A stretch of DNA of 64,000 nt from Ruminococcus turbiniformis (GCF_020687545.1 NZ_JAJEQX010000005.1:1-64000); one strand, 5' to 3'; positions 51,987-60,997 are shown, counted from the first letter of the stretch. Program-made: numbers and translations. The notes: generated by a model from the letters alone, not told the origin.

Positions 51987-53738
51987 CTACATTGCACATT
52001 TTTCCAGGGCGTAAAGGGCGGCTCCCGCCGCGCCCACGATCTCGGGTTCCTCGCATATATACAGTTTCGAGCCGATCTTTTCCTCAACAGCACGGACAAC
52101 ACCCGGATTTTTCGCAACGCCTCCGGTCATCATAAACTCCGGTTCCATTCCGACTCTTTTGAGAAGGCCGGACGCCTTTGACGCAATGGCGTGGCATACG
52201 CCGTCTGCGATGTCGGCCTTCTCCTTGTTGTTCGCGATAAGGGAGATCACCTCGGACTCGGCGAAGACGGAGCACATGCTTGTGATCTCGATCTTTTCCT
52301 GAGACGTCAGGGCAATGGCGCCCAGATCGTCAAGGGACACTTCCAGCGTGCGGGCGATCATCTCAAGGAAGCGCCCGGTGCCTGCGGCGCATTTGTCGTT
52401 CATGACGAAGTCCTTTACCTCGCCGTTTTCATTTAAGCGGATCGCCTTGCTGTCCTGGCCGCCGATGTCAAGAATTGTGCGGATCTTCGGATTGAAATAG
52501 TGGGCTCCCTTGCCGTGGCAGCTGATCTCGGTGACGTTTTCGTCGGCAAAATCAATGCTCACACGGCCGTAGCCGGTGGAGACGATCCAGGAGATATCCT
52601 CTCTTTTAAGTCCTGCTTTCTCAAGCACGTCCGAGAGCACTTTATCCGCGCTGACTCCGGACTTTGCGCCCGTGCGGACGACGGAGAAAGCGCGTATCTT
52701 TCTGTCCTGGTCCATAATGACCGCATTGGTCGATGTGGATCCGCTGTCGATTCCCATCACATACATTGTACTGTCTCCTTTTTTCTGTATTTTCGGCCGG
52801 CGTGTCTGTGCGGAGAGTGATTCGAGAAAGGCCTCGATCCTTGTTCTTACCTGTCCGCCGCTCTGCCGGGTGTAGTCGGTTTCAAGCAGAAGCATGGGCT
52901 TTTGAAGCCATTCTTTCACCCATGCGTATTCATAGGAATAGTTGTCGCAGAACTGCACCGTGTGGTAGATGACCCCATCCACACTGTCTGCGAAACGCCG
53001 GATGAGCTCGTCACGGTTGGAAGCCTGCTCCATCCGCATACAGGGAAACTGGCTTAAAAGCCCTCTCACATATCCGCCCATAACGTCCTTTTCATCAAGG
53101 AGAAGCTTTCTTCCGACGCCCGTGCAGGTCAGGTCAAAGGCGGCGTTTGCTCCGTTTTCTTTCAGGATGGCCTTGATGCTGTCGTTTGCCCGCGCGCCGA
53201 TGATTCCGATGTTGAGTGCTCCGCTCTTTACGGAGCAAGGATCTTCGGCATCTTTCTTGCGGAGATACCGGGCAAAAGTCTTTTCATTGAACCGGGTAAA
53301 AGTCTCCCCGCTGAAAGTAAGAGAGCCGCTGTTCTGACCGGAAGGGAGATCTTCGGTCTGGCCTGAGGCGGAACGTGCGTCTTCTCTCCAGTGTTCGTAC
53401 TCGCGGATCATATCGCGGATCCGCTGTGCGTAGAGTATCACTCCGGCTTCCTTTGTGATGCGGGGCGTATCCAGCATATAGATGAACCGGTCGGGAAATT
53501 CTTCTCTGAGAACGTCATACACCCGGCGGATGCTGTCGCAGCATGTCGTCAGGATGATGCCTTCGTAGTCTCTGCTCATCATTTCTTCCAGCACCCCTTT
53601 GGCAAAACTGCACATGTTCGGGTGCATCCGGATTTCCGCCTGGTTAAAATTCGTCACGTCCGGCTCGATCCGTTTCATTTCTGTACCCATGGATTCAAAC
53701 ACTTCCACAGGCGCGTATTTGCATATATATCCTAGCAT
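51987..53738 (-). CDS. Fusion of 2-hydroxyacyl-CoA dehydratase-type subunit and its ATPase activator
   Basis: A 583-residue protein. Residues 1 to about 315 resemble the D-component (HgdB-like) with TTCCDSIRRVYD, DLTCTGVGRKL and TVQFCDNYSYEYAW. From residue 325 (MYVMGIDSGSTSTNAV) it is a full-length HgdC-type activator: GYGR, DIGGQDSKAI and the two cluster cysteines in NDKCAAGTGRF and TSMCSVFAES. The activator normally donates an ATP-driven electron to the dehydratase. An internal AAAGGAGA lies eight bases before the Met325 codon (position 52766), so the activator may also be made alone. The first codons overlap the partner gene by seven bases. The substrate is unknown. Confidence 0.85.
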   Translation of the reverse strand: MLGYICKYAPVEVFESMGTEMKRIEPDVTNFNQAEIRMHPNMCSFAKGVLEEMMSRDYEGIILTTCCDSIRRVYDVLREEFPDRFIYMLDTPRITKEAGVILYAQRIRDMIREYEHWREDARSASGQTEDLPSGQNSGSLTFSGETFTRFNEKTFARYLRKKDAEDPCSVKSGALNIGIIGARANDSIKAILKENGANAAFDLTCTGVGRKLLLDEKDVMGGYVRGLLSQFPCMRMEQASNRDELIRRFADSVDGVIYHTVQFCDNYSYEYAWVKEWLQKPMLLLETDYTRQSGGQVRTRIEAFLESLSAQTRRPKIQKKGDSTMYVMGIDSGSTSTNAVIMDQDRKIRAFSVVRTGAKSGVSADKVLSDVLEKAGLKREDISWIVSTGYGRVSIDFADENVTEISCHGKGAHYFNPKIRTILDIGGQDSKAIRLNENGEVKDFVMNDKCAAGTGRFLEMIARTLEVSLDDLGAIALTSQEKIEITSMCSVFAESEVISLIANNKEKADIADGVCHAIASKASGLLKRVGMEPEFMMTGGVAKNPGVVRAVEEKIGSKLYICEEPEIVGAAGAALYALEKCAM

Positions 53739-55063
53739 GCCTTTTTCTCTTTCCTCTCTGAAGTATCATTTTCCGCCGCGTATTCGGTAAGCCCGCCTGC
53801 TTCCCCGTTTTTAAGCATCTCAAGAAATGCTTCCAGACGGGTCTTGATCTGTCCGTCGTGGCTGTTGCGCCGGTCGATGCCGTCCCCGTCCAGGATCAGC
53901 ATGGGAATATCCAGTTCTGTGAGCTTTTCTTTCAGCAGTACACTGCCGCCGGAAGACTGCTTGCAGCCCCAGTGGCAGAACTGGATGACCGCGTCCGGGT
54001 GAAGCGTCTTTGCAAGGTGGCTGACCATCTCCGCCTTGTGGGAGTAGGAACCGTTGTACAGGTTGCGGATAATCTTCCCTGCAAGGGCGTGGAAGGGTCT
54101 TGACTCGTCCAGCTTCTCCATGGAGTCGATGATGATGTCGCTTGCTATGATCTGATAGTTCTCATTTGAGTTAAAATAGCTCTTAAGCGTCTCCTGGTAA
54201 AAGGGAAGCAGGTGAATCCAGAGGATTTTCTTTCCCTCGAATTTCGGGTATGTCTGAATGTCCTTTACCATGAAGCGGATCAGGTCTAAAAACTCCCGGG
54301 TTCCGATGAGCAGATGCATTCCCATCATCATATAAAGGTGGCTGATGAGTTCGCCGGGGTAGTACCGTTCACTCTGCAGACGGAAAAAATGCATCAGTTC
54401 CTTCCGCGTCTCATTTTCAATCCGGATAGATTCCCTCAGCCTTTCCTCGTCGAAGGGCACGCCGAAGCGGCTCTCAAGCTCCCGGGCAAACGCTTTTAAC
54501 TGATCTGCCAGGTAATCGACCGAGGCGTCATCATCCCGGTATGGGACGTCGAGAAAAGTAAAGGGAACTCCTTTTTTCTTCTCCAGATAGCGGAACGTAT
54601 TGAGGTTTCCGTCGCAGGAGAGAGACGTTGTGACCGCATAACGGGGGACGGGCACGGCGCCGCTGTCGATCGCTCCGACAAATGTCTTGTGGTAGGAGCA
54701 TAAGGTGGGAGCAATTCCCTCATTCTGCGCATAGTCTATGAAAAAATCTTCCAGATGATATCCGCTGAAATAGCAGGAAAGACATTCGATGGAGAGCGTG
54801 TTAAGCCCGAAGCATCCGATGAGTTCACAGGGCGAGAAAATATTTCCCCAGACATAACTGTCCGGGCGCGCCAGTGAGTCAGCCACAAAAGACATCATCA
54901 TGGACTCAAGCTTCTGATATCCTTTTGAGAGTCCTTTGCCCGGGATCAGCTTCATGCGGAACTTGTTTGCCTTGAAGCCGAGAAGGATCTGATTCCAGGT
55001 TTCACCGGGGTTCTCCACAGTCTGTTTTTTCACGTAATCGATATATTTGTCTGCAATCCACAT
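53732..55063 (-). CDS. 2-hydroxyacyl-CoA dehydratase D-component-like protein
   Basis: A 443-residue HgdB/BcrB-like protein with Cys residues placed for a [4Fe-4S] cluster: IFSPCELIGCFG, TTSLSCDGN and QFCHWGCKQSSGG. It is encoded directly ahead of the dehydratase/activator fusion with a seven-base overlap, so the two should form one radical-type dehydratase or reductase complex. AAGGAGGCAGC precedes the ATG. The usual acyl-CoA partners (CoA-transferase, acyl-CoA dehydrogenase) are not in the window, so it may be one of the many uncharacterised members of this family. Confidence 0.85.
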   Translation of the reverse strand: MWIADKYIDYVKKQTVENPGETWNQILLGFKANKFRMKLIPGKGLSKGYQKLESMMMSFVADSLARPDSYVWGNIFSPCELIGCFGLNTLSIECLSCYFSGYHLEDFFIDYAQNEGIAPTLCSYHKTFVGAIDSGAVPVPRYAVTTSLSCDGNLNTFRYLEKKKGVPFTFLDVPYRDDDASVDYLADQLKAFARELESRFGVPFDEERLRESIRIENETRKELMHFFRLQSERYYPGELISHLYMMMGMHLLIGTREFLDLIRFMVKDIQTYPKFEGKKILWIHLLPFYQETLKSYFNSNENYQIIASDIIIDSMEKLDESRPFHALAGKIIRNLYNGSYSHKAEMVSHLAKTLHPDAVIQFCHWGCKQSSGGSVLLKEKLTELDIPMLILDGDGIDRRNSHDGQIKTRLEAFLEMLKNGEAGGLTEYAAENDTSERKEKKAC

Positions 55064-55142
55064 GTACTGCTGCCTCCTTAAATCTGCACATGGAATTTAT
55101 TTTACCGCGATGAGAGAAGAAGTCAAGGTTTTGTGAAAAAAA

Positions 55143-55182
55143 TACGGGAAGCCGCTGCCTTTTGGCGCTGCGGCTTCCCGTA
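55143..55182 (-). terminator. Strong terminator after the 51-residue gene
   Basis: TACGGGAAGCCGC and GCGGCTTCCCGTA form a perfect 13-bp stem around a 14-base loop, followed on the minus strand by seven Ts. It insulates the dehydratase-like genes from upstream reading. Confidence 0.9.
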
Positions 55183-55225
55183 CTGCCTGTATCCTTTGAT
55201 TCTGCTGTCAGGCAGTGTCCTGCCT

Positions 55226-55381
55226 TTACAGGATGGATTTTCTGTATTCGGTGATTTCTTCCGGACTGATCTCGCATAAAGCAATAATCTGTTCGTCGGT
55301 ATACCCCTGGCGGATCATTTTTAATGCGACTGCGCGCTCCTGCATCATATGACGCTCCTGATTATATTCAAAAATACTCAT
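55226..55381 (-). CDS. 51-residue protein resembling the C-terminal tail of Rpn/PD-(D/E)XK nucleases
   Basis: A small open frame starting MSIFEYNQERHMMQERAVAL and ending EISPEEITEYRKSIL, behind GGAGGCGAAGGA. The sequence looks like the C-terminal tail of Rpn-type recombination-promoting nuclease/transposase proteins common in Lachnospiraceae, without any nuclease domain. A promoter-proximal start and its own strong terminator suggest it is expressed. It may be a remnant or a genuine small protein. Confidence 0.55.
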   Translation of the reverse strand: MSIFEYNQERHMMQERAVALKMIRQGYTDEQIIALCEISPEEITEYRKSIL

Positions 55382-55472
55382 TTCCTTCGCCTCCGCTTGG
55401 ATATATGCAATGCTTTGTACGCATTATAGCATACGCATACGGCAGATGTCAGTAAAAAATATGCTTTTTCTC

Positions 55473-55503
55473 TTGACTGTCCCCTTACTATACAGAGTAT
55501 ACT
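55473..55503 (+). promoter_or_regulatory. MerR-type promoter of the MATE gene
   Basis: TTGACT (55473-55478) and TATACT (55498-55503) are separated by 19 bases, the long spacer used by MerR activators. The spacer and -10 hold an imperfect dyad, TACTATAC-AGA-GTATACTA. A truncated MerR/GyrI-like gene lies 2 kb downstream. Confidence 0.7.
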
Positions 55504-55571
55504 ATTCAGTGCTGTGTTATCACAGAAACAGCCGGGAATAGTTCCGGCAAAAAGTATCGGAGGATGAGAGC

Positions 55572-56897
55572 ATGGATTTTCTGAATGGCAAAATCAAAAC
55601 AATCTACTTCAAATACCTTTCAGCGGCATTCGGCAGTGCCCTGATTACTTCGATCTATTCCATCGTGGATATTGCGATGGTAGGTCAGTACCACGGGCCC
55701 GAAGGCTCGGCAGCCCTGGCGGTGGTGGCGCCGGTCTGGAACATCATATACAGCCTCGGGCTTCTGATGGGAATTGGAGGCTCTGTTTTGTTCAGCACAA
55801 TCCGCGGAAAGGCGGACGGGGATATCAAAAAGTCAAACGAATATTTTACATCGTCCGTGATCGGGGCGATTATTCTGGCGCTGGTCATCTGGCTGGTCAT
55901 TATCTTTTTCGACAGACAGCTTCTTCTTGTGTTCGGAGCGCAGGATAATACGCTGACACTGGCGAGAGAGTATGTACGTCCGATCAAGGCCGCGATCCCG
56001 TGTTTCCTTTTCAATCAGATGCTTGCCGCATATCTGAGAAATGACGGAAATCCGGCGCTGGCCACAGGAGCCGTGCTGACGGGCGGAATATTCAACATAT
56101 TCGGGGATTATTTCTTCGTATTTACATGTGATATGGGAGCGTTCGGCGCGGGACTTGCGACGGCGATCGGCTCCGCTTTAAGTTTCCTGGTGATGCTGTC
56201 TCATTTCTTCATGAAGAAGAACACGCTGAGACTTGTAAAGCCGGAAAACCTGCCGGGCAAGTTAAAAGAGATTACGGTGACCGGATTCTCTACCTTTTTC
56301 ATTGATGTGGCAATGGGAATTCTGACGATTCTTTTCAACCGTCAGATTGTGATTTATCTCGGGACGAACGAACTGGCCGTCTACGGAGTTATTGTAAATA
56401 TCAGTACATTTGTCCAGTGCTGCGCGTACAGTGTGGGGCAGGCGTCACAGCCGATTATCTCCACGAATTTCGGCGCAGGCAAGGGCGGACGTATCCGCGA
56501 GACGCTGAAATATGCGCTTGGGACAGCAGCGTTTTTCAGCATTGTGTGGACAGCAGCCGCCATGCTGGTTCCGAACGGGTTTATCCGGGTCTTTATGGCG
56601 CCTACGGAGGAAGTATTGAGCATTGCGCCGGCGATCATCCGGTCGTATGCCATCGCCTTTCTGTTCCTGCCGTTTAACGTATTTTCGACCTATTACTTCC
56701 AGGCGCTGATGAAGCCGAGGATATCCTTTGTCGCATCCGTTGCGAGAGGGCTTGTGATCAGCGGTATTCTGATCTATCTGCTTCCGGCCGTACTGGGAGG
56801 AAATATGATCTGGTTTGCAGTTCCGATCACAGAAGTGGTTGTTGCTGTTTATGTTGCTTATAATATGAAAAAGTGTACAAATCAGCTTATGAATTGA
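55572..56897 (+). CDS. MATE-family efflux protein
   Basis: A 441-residue membrane protein with 12 hydrophobic segments, starting MDFLNGKIKTIYFKYLSAAFGSALITSIYSIVDIAMVGQYHGPEG. GGAGGATGAGAGC precedes the ATG. The promoter is of the MerR-activated type. Its likely role is sodium- or proton-driven export of a toxic compound; the substrate is unknown. It is unrelated in close sequence to the other MATE gene at 38359. Confidence 0.9.
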   Translation: MDFLNGKIKTIYFKYLSAAFGSALITSIYSIVDIAMVGQYHGPEGSAALAVVAPVWNIIYSLGLLMGIGGSVLFSTIRGKADGDIKKSNEYFTSSVIGAIILALVIWLVIIFFDRQLLLVFGAQDNTLTLAREYVRPIKAAIPCFLFNQMLAAYLRNDGNPALATGAVLTGGIFNIFGDYFFVFTCDMGAFGAGLATAIGSALSFLVMLSHFFMKKNTLRLVKPENLPGKLKEITVTGFSTFFIDVAMGILTILFNRQIVIYLGTNELAVYGVIVNISTFVQCCAYSVGQASQPIISTNFGAGKGGRIRETLKYALGTAAFFSIVWTAAAMLVPNGFIRVFMAPTEEVLSIAPAIIRSYAIAFLFLPFNVFSTYYFQALMKPRISFVASVARGLVISGILIYLLPAVLGGNMIWFAVPITEVVVAVYVAYNMKKCTNQLMN

Positions 56898-56953
56898 TTT
56901 GTAAACTGATAAGAATACATTTAATAAGAATGCATTAGCGAAGAAAGGAAGGG

Positions 56954-57559
56954 ATGAGCATGAACAGGATCATCACAATCGGGCGTGAGTTCGGAAGCGG
57001 GGGACGTGAGTTTGGCAGACGGCTCTCTGAGACGCTGGGGATTGCCTATTACGATCAGGAGATCATAAGTGAGATCGCGAAGAGGACAGAGATGTCCGAA
57101 CAGTATGTGCGGTCTATCGTGGAGCACAAGCCGCAGATCTCCTTCCCCATTCATGTAGGGAGGAGTTTCTATCCGACAGCCATGCCGGTCTTTGACCAGA
57201 GCATGACAGTGTATCAGGAACAGTCCCGGATCATCACCGAGATGGCACAGAAGTCAGACTGCGTGATTGTAGGACGGTGCGCGGATTACATTTTAAAAGA
57301 ATACGAGCCGTTCCGCGTTTTCATCTATGCGGATCTGGAGAGCAGGATGAAACGATGCCGTGAAAAAGCCCCGGAAGAGGAGAAGATGACGGACAAAGAG
57401 CTGAAGCAGCATATCCTCGGGATCGACAGGAAGCGCGCAAAGTATTATGAATTTTACACCGGGCACAAATGGGGCGACCGGCTTAACTTTGATCTGTGCA
57501 TCAACACGTCGCGCACGAAGATCAAAGAGATCGTGCCGGTGATGTCAAAGCTCTTCTGA
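56954..57559 (+). CDS. Cytidylate kinase-like family protein
   Basis: A 201-residue P-loop protein of the cytidylate kinase-like group. The phosphate loop is the variant ITIGREFGSGGREFGRRLSE, followed by IAYYDQEIISEIAKRTEMSE and VIVGRCADYIL. YEFYTGHKWGDRLNFDLCINTS is a hallmark of this gut-Firmicute family, whose substrate is not established. GAAAGGAAGGG precedes the ATG. It probably shares transcription with the MATE gene. Confidence 0.85.
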   Translation: MSMNRIITIGREFGSGGREFGRRLSETLGIAYYDQEIISEIAKRTEMSEQYVRSIVEHKPQISFPIHVGRSFYPTAMPVFDQSMTVYQEQSRIITEMAQKSDCVIVGRCADYILKEYEPFRVFIYADLESRMKRCREKAPEEEKMTDKELKQHILGIDRKRAKYYEFYTGHKWGDRLNFDLCINTSRTKIKEIVPVMSKLF

Positions 57560-57587
57560 AAAGCCGCGGACAAATCATAAGGAACAA

Positions 57588-57836
57588 TCAGGGCAGGTTT
57601 GATACGGGTATTCTTACCCGCAGAATCTGTCCTTCTTTTTCCGAACTTCCAACCTCGTCGATCAGACGCTCCTCACAGGAATTTCCTCTGATTTGGTAAT
57701 TGTTTTCTTCGATAAACTGAAACAGCCTGCGGTAAATGGTGTCCGCATCTTCCAGCCCGCCGTTTCCGCAGGCTTCTGCGTAATATCCGGCAGGAATTGC
57801 GCTGTTGGCATATTTGGGCTGGTTTACATAGATCAT
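57588..57836 (-). pseudogene. MerR-family regulator, GyrI-like C-terminal fragment
   Basis: Only the end of a GyrI-like ligand domain remains: IPAGYYAEACGNGGLEDADTI, FIEENNYQIRGNSCEERLID, then EVGSSEKEGQILRVRIPV. In MerR-GyrI regulators this domain follows an N-terminal winged helix, which is missing. Homology stops near 57845, where unrelated fragments begin. It may be what is left of the activator for the MATE promoter at 55473. Confidence 0.65.
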
Positions 57837-57868
57837 GATACGGGAGACTGTGGATGTGACTCCGGATC

Positions 57869-58027
57869 ATGGTCAGCCTTGCGAAGCCCCATTACACCGA
57901 TCAGGGAATCAGGGAAACACGGGCGCTGACAGTAAATATCGTGGATGAGGCAATGCTGAAAAAAGCGGATCGCACAGGATGTGTCAGCGGAAACAAAGTG
58001 GATAAATCCGATATGTTCGCATTCCAT
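57869..58027 (+). pseudogene. Flavin reductase-like fragment
   Basis: The frame MVSLAKPHYTDQGIRET, LTVNIVDEAMLKKAD and RTGCVSGNKVDKSDMFAF matches the middle of flavin reductase-domain proteins. There is a stop just upstream and homology ends at about 58027, where a truncated phage helicase begins. Neither the N- nor the C-terminal part of the reductase is present. Confidence 0.6.
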
Positions 58028-58031
58028 ATGC

Positions 58032-59124
58032 TGGATCTCCGGCGGATGTGTACGTGATCAACCGGGAGAATATCAAGTGGCTGGTGGATTATCTGGAGAA
58101 GAGGCGCATCCCCTGGCCCTTTGACATGGTGGTGATCGATGAGCTTTCGTCCTTTAAGAACCACAGCAGCCAGAGGTGGAAAGCTTTGCGGAAGGTAAGG
58201 CCTAAGATCAGGCGCATGGTGGGCCTGACCGGCACACCTGCCGGAGGCGGTCTGATGTATCTGTGGGCGGAGACCTATCTCATTGACAATGGGGAGCGGC
58301 TGGGACGGTTCATCGGCAGATACCGGGAAGCTTATTTTAAGGCGGACGGCATGAATCCCTATACCGGTGTGGTGTACAGTTATGTGCCGCTGCCGGGTGC
58401 GGAGGAGCGCATCTACCATAAAATCTCCGACATTTCCGTGTCCATGAAGGCACTGGACTATCTGGACATGCCAAAGTTTGTGCCGGTGGTGCACCGGGTG
58501 GATATGGAGCCCCAGGAGCGGAAGCTGTATGAGGAATTAAAGAAGGAGCTTCTGGTGGAAGTGGACGGGGAAAACATTGATGCCGCAAATGCGGCGGTGC
58601 TTTCCGGGAAGCTTCTGCAGATGGCAAACGGAGCCATCTACAGTGACAGCCGGGAGGTCATCCCGGTGCATAGGCAGAAGCTTCCGATGCTGGAAGACCT
58701 GATTGAGCAGGCCAATGGCCAGAATGTTCTGGTGGCGTACTGGTATCAGCATGACCGCAGCCGGATTCTGGAGTTTTTGACAGAAAAGGGATACCAGCCA
58801 AGGGATATCAAAACGGAGGCAGATATTTCTGAGTGGAATGCCGGACATATCCAGGTTGGGCTGATCTCCCCTGCCGGAGCCGGACATGGGCTGAACATCC
58901 AGAGAGGCGGCCATATCCTGATCTGGTTTTCCATGATCTGGTCGCTGGAAATGTATCAGCAGACCAATGCCAGGCTTTGGCGGCAGGGACAGAAGGAGGT
59001 GGTGACAGCGCACCATATCGTCTGCCGTGACACTGTGGATGAGGATGTCTTGAAGGCACTGGAGCATAAAGACACCACGCAGCAAAACCTGATCGCCGCA
59101 GTCAAGGCGCATCTGACAATCTGA
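58032..59124 (+). pseudogene. Phage SNF2-type DEAD-box helicase, 5' truncated
   Basis: The frame begins SPADVYVINRENIKWLVDYL and carries VVIDELSSFKNHSSQRW (motif II), VGLTGTPAGGGLMYLW (motif III), and the C-terminal helicase motifs GLISPAGAGHGLNIQRGG and QTNARLWRQGQKEVV (motifs V-VI). The N-terminal 100 or so residues with the ATP-binding Walker A are missing, so it should be inactive. A GTG at 58048 could start a shortened protein, but no ribosome site is seen. It is from a prophage replication module. Confidence 0.82.
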
Positions 59125-59173
59125 GTCAATCTAATGGCAATCCGAGAAATAAAAAATATCGGAGGTAAGAGCC

Positions 59174-59437
59174 ATGAGCATTATGTGGAAGTATCTGGAT
59201 AAGAGGTCGGCTACCATCGCCGCCATCAAGGACTACAGCAGCATGCAGTTTATCATCAGCCACACGGCTGAGGAGATCAAGGCAGAGCGGGATCGGATGA
59301 GCAGCACAGGCAGCCCAAGATGGGACGGCATGCCCCATGCCCACAATCCGCAGGCCGGTGAGGAGCGCTCCTCTGCTTATAACAAAAAGAACAGGGCGCT
59401 GAGCCACCTGGTGATCCTGCTGTTTGGAAAGGCGTGA
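59174..59437 (+). pseudogene. Phage DUF1492-type sigma-like regulator, internally deleted
   Basis: An 87-residue frame beginning MSIMWKYLDKRSATIAAIKD and ending KKNRALSHLVILLFGKA. The first 65 residues (to NPQAGEER) match the start of DUF1492/ArpU-like phage late-gene regulators. The last 20 resemble their C-terminal end. About 50 residues of the central region usually found between them are absent, which suggests an in-frame internal deletion. GGAGGTAAGAGCC precedes the ATG. It may be expressed but is unlikely to be a functional regulator. Confidence 0.6.
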
Positions 59438-59498
59438 GTAATATCGCGGATGATGTTCCTGCTTACTCATGCTATACTGATATCGTGAAGATGTGGGC

Positions 59499-59532
59499 AA
59501 AGCCTTGCGGGAGAAATCCTGCAGGGCTTTTT
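59499..59532 (+). terminator. Terminator-like hairpin before the HNH gene
   Basis: AAGCCTTGC pairs with GCAGGGCTT (one G-T pair) around a 12-base loop and runs into TTTTT. It is a typical boundary between early and late phage modules. Confidence 0.75.
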
Positions 59533-59556
59533 GTATGCCCAAAGGGAGGTGAGCCG

Positions 59557-59940
59557 ATGCCAAGGAAACCAAAGCGGCCCTGTTCCCACCCCGGCTGTCC
59601 CCGGCTTACGGACGGGAGGTTTTGCGAGGAACATGAGAAGCTGGAGGCCAAACGCTACGAGAAGTACGACAGGAATCCGGAAACCAAACAAAGGTACGGA
59701 AGAGCGTGGAAACGAATCAGAGACAGGTTCATGCATGCACACCCTCTTTGTGAGAAGTGTCTGGAGGAAGGCAGACTTACCGAGGCGGAGCAGGTGCATC
59801 ATATTAAGCCGTTAGCAGAAGGAGGTGACCACAGCGATGGGAACCTGATGTCTCTTTGTTCTTCGTGCCACGCAAAAATCCATGCGAAGCGTGGTGACAG
59901 GTGGCATGGCAAAAGCCGCCCACAAAGGGGTGGCTTTTAA
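59557..59940 (+). CDS. Phage HNH endonuclease
   Basis: A 127-residue HNH nuclease. Zinc-binding pairs are CSHPGC...CEEH, CEKCLEEG and CSSCHAKIH. The catalytic core is QVHHIKPLAEGGDHSDGNLMSLC. AAAGGGAGGTGAG places the start at 59557; the frame is open upstream. Its last codons (after GDRWHGK) appear to derive from the convergent doc gene fragment, so the 3' end sits on a junction. Such HNH genes lie next to the terminase genes in many phages and assist DNA packaging. Confidence 0.88.
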   Translation: MPRKPKRPCSHPGCPRLTDGRFCEEHEKLEAKRYEKYDRNPETKQRYGRAWKRIRDRFMHAHPLCEKCLEEGRLTEAEQVHHIKPLAEGGDHSDGNLMSLCSSCHAKIHAKRGDRWHGKSRPQRGGF

Positions 59941-60130
59941 CAAGACCAAAGCAGAGTCTCGCAGCTTTTTGTTGCAGTGATGGATATACATCTTCTCCGC
60001 CAAATGTCTGGAACGGCGCGCTTAGTGCAGAATCGAGCATTCCCTCATCACGCAGACCGGATGAGCCGCCAGTTTCGGCAATCAGCTGGTCATGGATAAG
60101 AAGTACCTGTGATTTGGTTAGTCGTATCAT
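59804..60130 (-). pseudogene. doc: Doc-type (Fic-fold) toxin, truncated
   Basis: The N-terminal part is a clear death-on-curing toxin: MIRLTKSQVLLIHDQLIAET, GLRDEGMLDSALSAPF and CFGLVKSHPFVGG. It breaks inside the catalytic Fic motif: HPFVGG is followed by unrelated residues instead of the NKR needed for activity. The break at about 59918 coincides with the tail of the HNH gene on the other strand. The four-base overlap with the antitoxin gene is intact. The toxin should be inactive. Confidence 0.8.
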
Positions 60131-60369
60131 TTGGCAAGCACCTCATAGGCCTGACGGTTCTTCTCAATCAAGCGGCGGGAAATAGACATGACATCTTCAT
60201 CAGCAGCAAGCTGCTCCTGTTCAGCTGATGAAAATTCCATAACCAGATAGCGTGGAACGTTGTTTTTCAGGATGACTACTGCGCCGCTCTCATCAACAAG
60301 GCGAGCGACCTTGGAGAAGTTCTGGTTTGCTTCCGTAATGGAAACCAGATTGTTTGTATTAATGTTCAT
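60127..60369 (-). CDS. phd: Phd/YefM-type antitoxin
   Basis: An 80-residue antitoxin with the Phd N-terminal DNA-binding part (LVSITEANQNFSKVARLVDESGAVVILKNNVPRYLVM) and a charged C-terminal toxin-binding tail. GAGGTTTTCC precedes the ATG. The gene overlaps the start of the broken doc gene by four bases, as in intact operons. It appears complete, so the antitoxin survives without a working toxin. Confidence 0.88.
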   Translation of the reverse strand: MNINTNNLVSITEANQNFSKVARLVDESGAVVILKNNVPRYLVMEFSSAEQEQLAADEDVMSISRRLIEKNRQAYEVLAK

Positions 60370-60499
60370 AGGAAAACCTCCTCGTTGCTTTCGTTACTTT
60401 TATTATATCCGAAAATAGGAGAAATTCAACCTATTTCTTGCATTTTTGTGACGGGAGGGGCGGTCAAAATCTCTGCGGCTCTGTCCCACGGGAACGGGT

Positions 60500-60997
60500 G
60501 CGGGAAGGAAAAAGTCTGCCGTCAAGGAGAAGGCCGAGAACGGCAATCCAGGCGGACGAAGACTGGAAGTTCTGGACATTCCCGAAGTCGAGGGTGTTGA
60601 TATGCCAAAGCCCCATGAGTTTCTCTCTGCAGAGCAGCGTGACGGAAGTACGCTCCAGGCGGAGGAAATCTACAAAGAAACCTGGGAGTGGCTGAAGAAG
60701 ATCGGCTGTGCCGCAAAGGTGTCCCCACAGCTTTTAGAGCGGTACGCCATGTGCAGCGCTCGCTGGATTCAGTGCGAGGAAATGACCAACCGCATGGGCT
60801 TCCTCTCCAAGCACCCTATCACCCAGAAGCCGATCCCATCGCCGTTTATCAACATCGGCATCAACTATATGAACCAGGCGGTGCGGCTCTGGAATGAGAT
60901 TTTCCAGATTGTCAAGGAAAACTGCAGCACGGATTACGGGGAAGTCTCTCCCCAGGATGATTTGATGGAGCGTCTGCTCAGAGCGAGGAAAGGATAA
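60500..60997 (+). pseudogene. Phage terminase small subunit (P27 type), start lost
   Basis: The frame AGRKKSAVKEKAENGNPGGRR leads into MPKPHEFLSAEQRDG and ends in LMERLLRARKG, the full body of a P27-family small terminase. The usual start (an ATG before AGRKKSA) reads GGT here, and a stop lies about 50 bases upstream. Translation could begin only at internal ATG 60602, which would lose about 34 residues. The sequence upstream of 60500 is unrelated, so this is a junction. The large subunit is absent. Confidence 0.72.
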
